Assembly: GCA_013696045.1 (NCBI GenBank)
Contig: JACCZH010000239.1
Coordinates: forward strand, 1 to 17,154
Length of the DNA stretch: 17,154 nucleotides
Direction: 5' to 3'
Origin: Chloroflexia bacterium
GTDB taxonomy: Bacteria > Chloroflexota > Chloroflexia > Thermomicrobiales > CFX8
This document shows, piece after piece, positions 15,248 through 17,154 of this stretch. The stretch's first letter is position 1. Each line of letters starts with the position of its first letter. The notes under the pieces are model-generated. The model was not told the DNA's origin, ran no database searches, and saw only the letters and a list, made by a program, of their open reading frames with translations. The position numbers and the translations under genes are program-made.

Positions 15248-16702
15248 CTACCCGTGATCCACGACCGTTTCCCACGCCAACGCAACGAGATAACGGGTAA
15301 TGGTGTTGATTGACTGCACGTCCATCGACTCGTTGATGTTGTGCGCGCCATTCTTGCTGGTGTCGGAGTCCGGGTGGCTAGGCATGAAGCCGTAGGCGAC
15401 GTTGCCGAGCGGACGGACGAAGGATGAATCGGTAAATCCGACGGTCAAACCTGGCACGAACTCGACATCATCGCGGCCGATTGCCAGACTGGTCGCCTTG
15501 GCGACGTGATCGACGAGCTCGCTGTCGAAGGTTGACGCACTAGGCGGCGAGGTTTCAATTGTTTCGACACGCACGCCGGCCAGTCCTTCAAGCAACTTCT
15601 CAACTTCCGCCTGAACGTAGTCCGTGGTCTGGTGTGGGAGGGAGCGTACGTCACAGGTGATCAGACAGGTTTCGGCGACGCTGTTGGACTTGACTCCGGC
15701 CTGGATCATGGACGCCACCAATGTCATCCGGCTACACGCCTTCAGGTAGGAGGCCAAGTTCTCGTGGGTGGGGGTGAGCTGTTCGATGATCTCGTCGATG
15801 TTTAGCGCGGTGGGCTTGTCCGTAATTCCAGTCAGCTGCTCAAGGGAGCTGAAGAGTTCATGGTCGACCGACACCTCGGGCTGATAGGTGCGGATGCGAC
15901 GGATCACCTCTTCCGCCTTGTAGATGGCGTTGTCCGCGCGCCATGGCTGGGACGCGTGGAAGCCGCGTCCCGTGATATGGATGCGTACTTCGAGACGTCC
16001 TTTTTCGCCAGTGTTGATCGGGTAGATGAGCCGGTCGCCATCCTTCATCGGCGCGCCGCCACCCTCGTTGACGGCAAACTCCGCTTCCAGCGTCTCAGGA
16101 AAATGCTGCGCCATCCAGCCGAAGCCATAGGCTCCGCCGGACTCCTCGTCGGCACATATCGCTAACTTCAGGTCGCCCTTGAGCTTCACGCCGGCGCGTT
16201 TCAGGATGATCATCGCCATCGTCTCGGCGGCGACCGTTGATTTCATGTCGGAAGAGCCTCTGCCGTACAGCCGGCCGTCGTGGATCTCGCCACCGAAGGG
16301 ATCATGAGTCCACTGCGAGGCATCCTCGACGGGAACGACATCGATGTGCGACATCATCAATAGCCGCGCGTTCCCAGGTTGTCCGCGCAAATTCGCGACA
16401 ATGCTCGCGCGGTTTTCCTGCGAGTGGTAAATCGCGCCCTCAATACCGTCTGCCGCCAGTTTGTCCCGAATCAGCTCAGCCGCCGGCAACTCGTCGCCGG
16501 TCGGGACGCTGCCCGACTTGTCGTAGGCTACCTCTGGCTCGGCGAAAGACTCGCCCGGCCCAGGCTTGCCGGACGGCGGCCAGGGCGGTTCGTTGTTGCG
16601 CCCAGTGTTTACCGACGGAATCCGCACCAGCGCCTGGGTTAGCTCAACCCCTTCCTGCTGTGCCTCATCCACCATCTTGAGCAGTTCTTCGAGTGATGCC
16701 AA
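15248..16702 (-). CDS. M20-family zinc metallopeptidase (ArgE/DapE/CPG2-like)
   Basis: This is a 484-residue cytoplasmic hydrolase of the two-zinc M20 family, which contains aminoacylases, dipeptidases and deacylases. All metal and catalytic positions are visible: SHIDVVP (118-124; His119 ligand, Asp121), GRGSSDMK (147-154; bridging Asp152), ADEESGG (184-190; general base Glu186, ligand Glu187), VNEGGG (211-216; Glu213) and NGAHNINES (451-459; His454). The lid/dimerisation domain (about 230-345) includes KGRLEVRIHITGRGFHAS. Substrate is not predictable. The frame extends to 16738, but TTG at 16702 is preceded by AAGGG with 8 nt spacing and gives MASLEELLKMVDEA; ATG at 16675 is an alternative. 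It lies downstream of moaE on the same strand, separated by a 164-bp gap holding a palindromic element. Confidence 0.91.
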   Translation of the reverse strand: MASLEELLKMVDEAQQEGVELTQALVRIPSVNTGRNNEPPWPPSGKPGPGESFAEPEVAYDKSGSVPTGDELPAAELIRDKLAADGIEGAIYHSQENRASIVANLRGQPGNARLLMMSHIDVVPVEDASQWTHDPFGGEIHDGRLYGRGSSDMKSTVAAETMAMIILKRAGVKLKGDLKLAICADEESGGAYGFGWMAQHFPETLEAEFAVNEGGGAPMKDGDRLIYPINTGEKGRLEVRIHITGRGFHASQPWRADNAIYKAEEVIRRIRTYQPEVSVDHELFSSLEQLTGITDKPTALNIDEIIEQLTPTHENLASYLKACSRMTLVASMIQAGVKSNSVAETCLITCDVRSLPHQTTDYVQAEVEKLLEGLAGVRVETIETSPPSASTFDSELVDHVAKATSLAIGRDDVEFVPGLTVGFTDSSFVRPLGNVAYGFMPSHPDSDTSKNGAHNINESMDVQSINTITRYLVALAWETVVDHG

Positions 16703-16710
16703 GGTGTTTT

Positions 16711-16717
16711 CCCTTCT
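16711..16717 (-). promoter_or_regulatory. Ribosome binding site deciding the M20 start
   Basis: Read leftward, AGAAGGG ends 8 nt before the TTG at 16702-16700. No comparable site precedes the longer start at 16738, and the ATG at 16675 has only weak purines upstream. Confidence 0.5.
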
Positions 16718-16761
16718 TTCCCCATCCCTCACGGACAATGTAGTAGGAACGTCTCCCCATT

Positions 16762-16845
16762 TGTCGTCTCGACCGCAGTGGAGAGATCACTAGGCAACCC
16801 GAGTCTCGGGGAACCCGAGATCTCTCCACTGCGGTCGAGATGACA
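16762..16845. repeat. 84-bp palindromic element with 27-bp near-perfect inverted arms
   Basis: The arm at 16762-16788 (starting TGTCGTCTCGACCGCAGTGG) is the reverse complement of 16819-16845 with a single mismatch, so 26 of 27 positions pair, including 22 in a row from the inner end. The 30-base centre holds CCCGAG, CTCGGG and CCCGAG again, which can form either of two small inner hairpins. The element lies between the moaE stop and the M20 start and codes for nothing. Its arm recalls, from memory, the dispersed TGTCATCTCGACCG...GGAGAGATCT-type palindromes seen in many bacterial genomes. That suggests a REP- or MITE-like repeat rather than a site unique to this locus; only one copy is in this window. 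No target-site duplication was identified. Confidence 0.75.
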
Positions 16846-16866
16846 GGTAAGGCGGTCGAATGTCTC

Positions 16867-17154
16867 CTATGTGCTCGCAATCCGCCCTATCTCAACCTGA
16901 TAATCGTGCTCGCTGCCGATCCAGGTTTCGCCGTCTTCATAGAACTCTTTCTTCCAGACCGGCACGATCTCCTTGATCCTTTCGATGGCGTAGGCTGACG
17001 CCTCAAACGCAGCGTCGCGGTGCGCCGAAGAGACCGCGATCACGACGCTCGCCTCACCAATTGCGAGCTTGCCGGTGCGGTGCTCGATGGCGACCTTGAG
17101 CACCGGCCACTTCTCGCGCATCTCGTTGCCGATCCTGGCCAGCATCTTCTCGGC
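16867..17154 (-). CDS. moaE: Molybdopterin synthase catalytic subunit, C-terminal part (5' truncated by window edge)
   Basis: MoaE, with thiocarboxylated MoaD, adds the dithiolene sulfurs to cyclic pyranopterin monophosphate to make molybdopterin. The frame is open to the right edge and gives 95 residues of a protein that is usually about 140-150 long. Visible motifs are EMREKWPVLKVAIEHRTGKL (11-30), GEASVVIAVSSAHR (33-46), AFEA (49-52) and the active-site region IKEIVPVWKKEF (60-71). Lys61 and Lys68 have the same 7-residue spacing as the two catalytic lysines of E. coli MoaE (119 and 126). The ATG at 17145 is internal, because the upstream codons still match the family. Whether it is fused to MoaD, as in some bacteria, cannot be seen here. 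It belongs to the same pathway as moeA in this window. Confidence 0.92.
   Translation of the reverse strand, partial: AEKMLARIGNEMREKWPVLKVAIEHRTGKLAIGEASVVIAVSSAHRDAAFEASAYAIERIKEIVPVWKKEFYEDGETWIGSEHDYQVEIGRIAST

Noticed and set aside
1..17154. CRISPR array, prophage, insertion sequence, toxin-antitoxin or defence module
   Set aside because: No regularly spaced repeats, transposase or integrase motifs, or small paired toxin-like genes were found.

Overview
This window is moderately GC-rich bacterial chromosome carrying mostly housekeeping genes. Protein features (the AIKLYEAG variant in dephospho-CoA kinase, a Rel protein of EFDD type, and the general style of LysA, Obg and the sigma factor) suggest a Chloroflexota bacterium, perhaps Thermomicrobia-like. 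That placement is inference from recalled family resemblance and was not tested. Coding density is high and no gene-free stretch exceeds 300 bases. Non-ATG starts are common: six of the ten complete genes look best started at GTG or TTG.

Left part (1-3125). The 3' end of a LysE-family exporter runs off the left edge. It converges with a leftward pair: an ABC-F ATPase followed after 4 nt by coaE (dephospho-CoA kinase). A 221-bp divergent region separates the ABC-F gene from lysA.

Centre (3126-8575). Three rightward genes follow: lysA (last step of lysine synthesis), the primary sigma factor (sigA/rpoD) and obgE (ribosome-associated GTPase). ObgE converges, with only 8 bp between stops, on a leftward pair in which rel ((p)ppGpp synthetase/hydrolase) is followed after 10 nt by a PfkB-family sugar kinase. 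Sigma factor, Obg and Rel together form a growth-control neighbourhood. Rel has a complete hydrolase metal site but an EFDD synthetase signature. A good TTGACA-17-TAGACT promoter lies upstream of rel.

Right part (10812-17154). A divergent region of about 280 bp leads to a rightward cluster with overlapping or closely spaced ends: moeA (molybdenum insertion), a small membrane-anchored beta-rich protein, a four-helix membrane protein, and an S9 prolyl-oligopeptidase-type peptidase. This cluster meets a leftward M20 metallopeptidase at a perfect 9-bp hairpin. Upstream of the M20 gene is the 3' end of moaE (molybdopterin synthase large subunit), cut by the right edge. Between moaE and the M20 gene is an 84-bp element with 27-bp near-perfect inverted arms, the clearest non-coding structure in the window.

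I do not see a CRISPR array, prophage, transposase, tRNA or rRNA, and I cannot point to a convincing new multi-gene system. The parts most worth a second look are the palindromic element, the unusual motif combination in Rel, and the two unrecognised small genes between moeA and the S9 peptidase.
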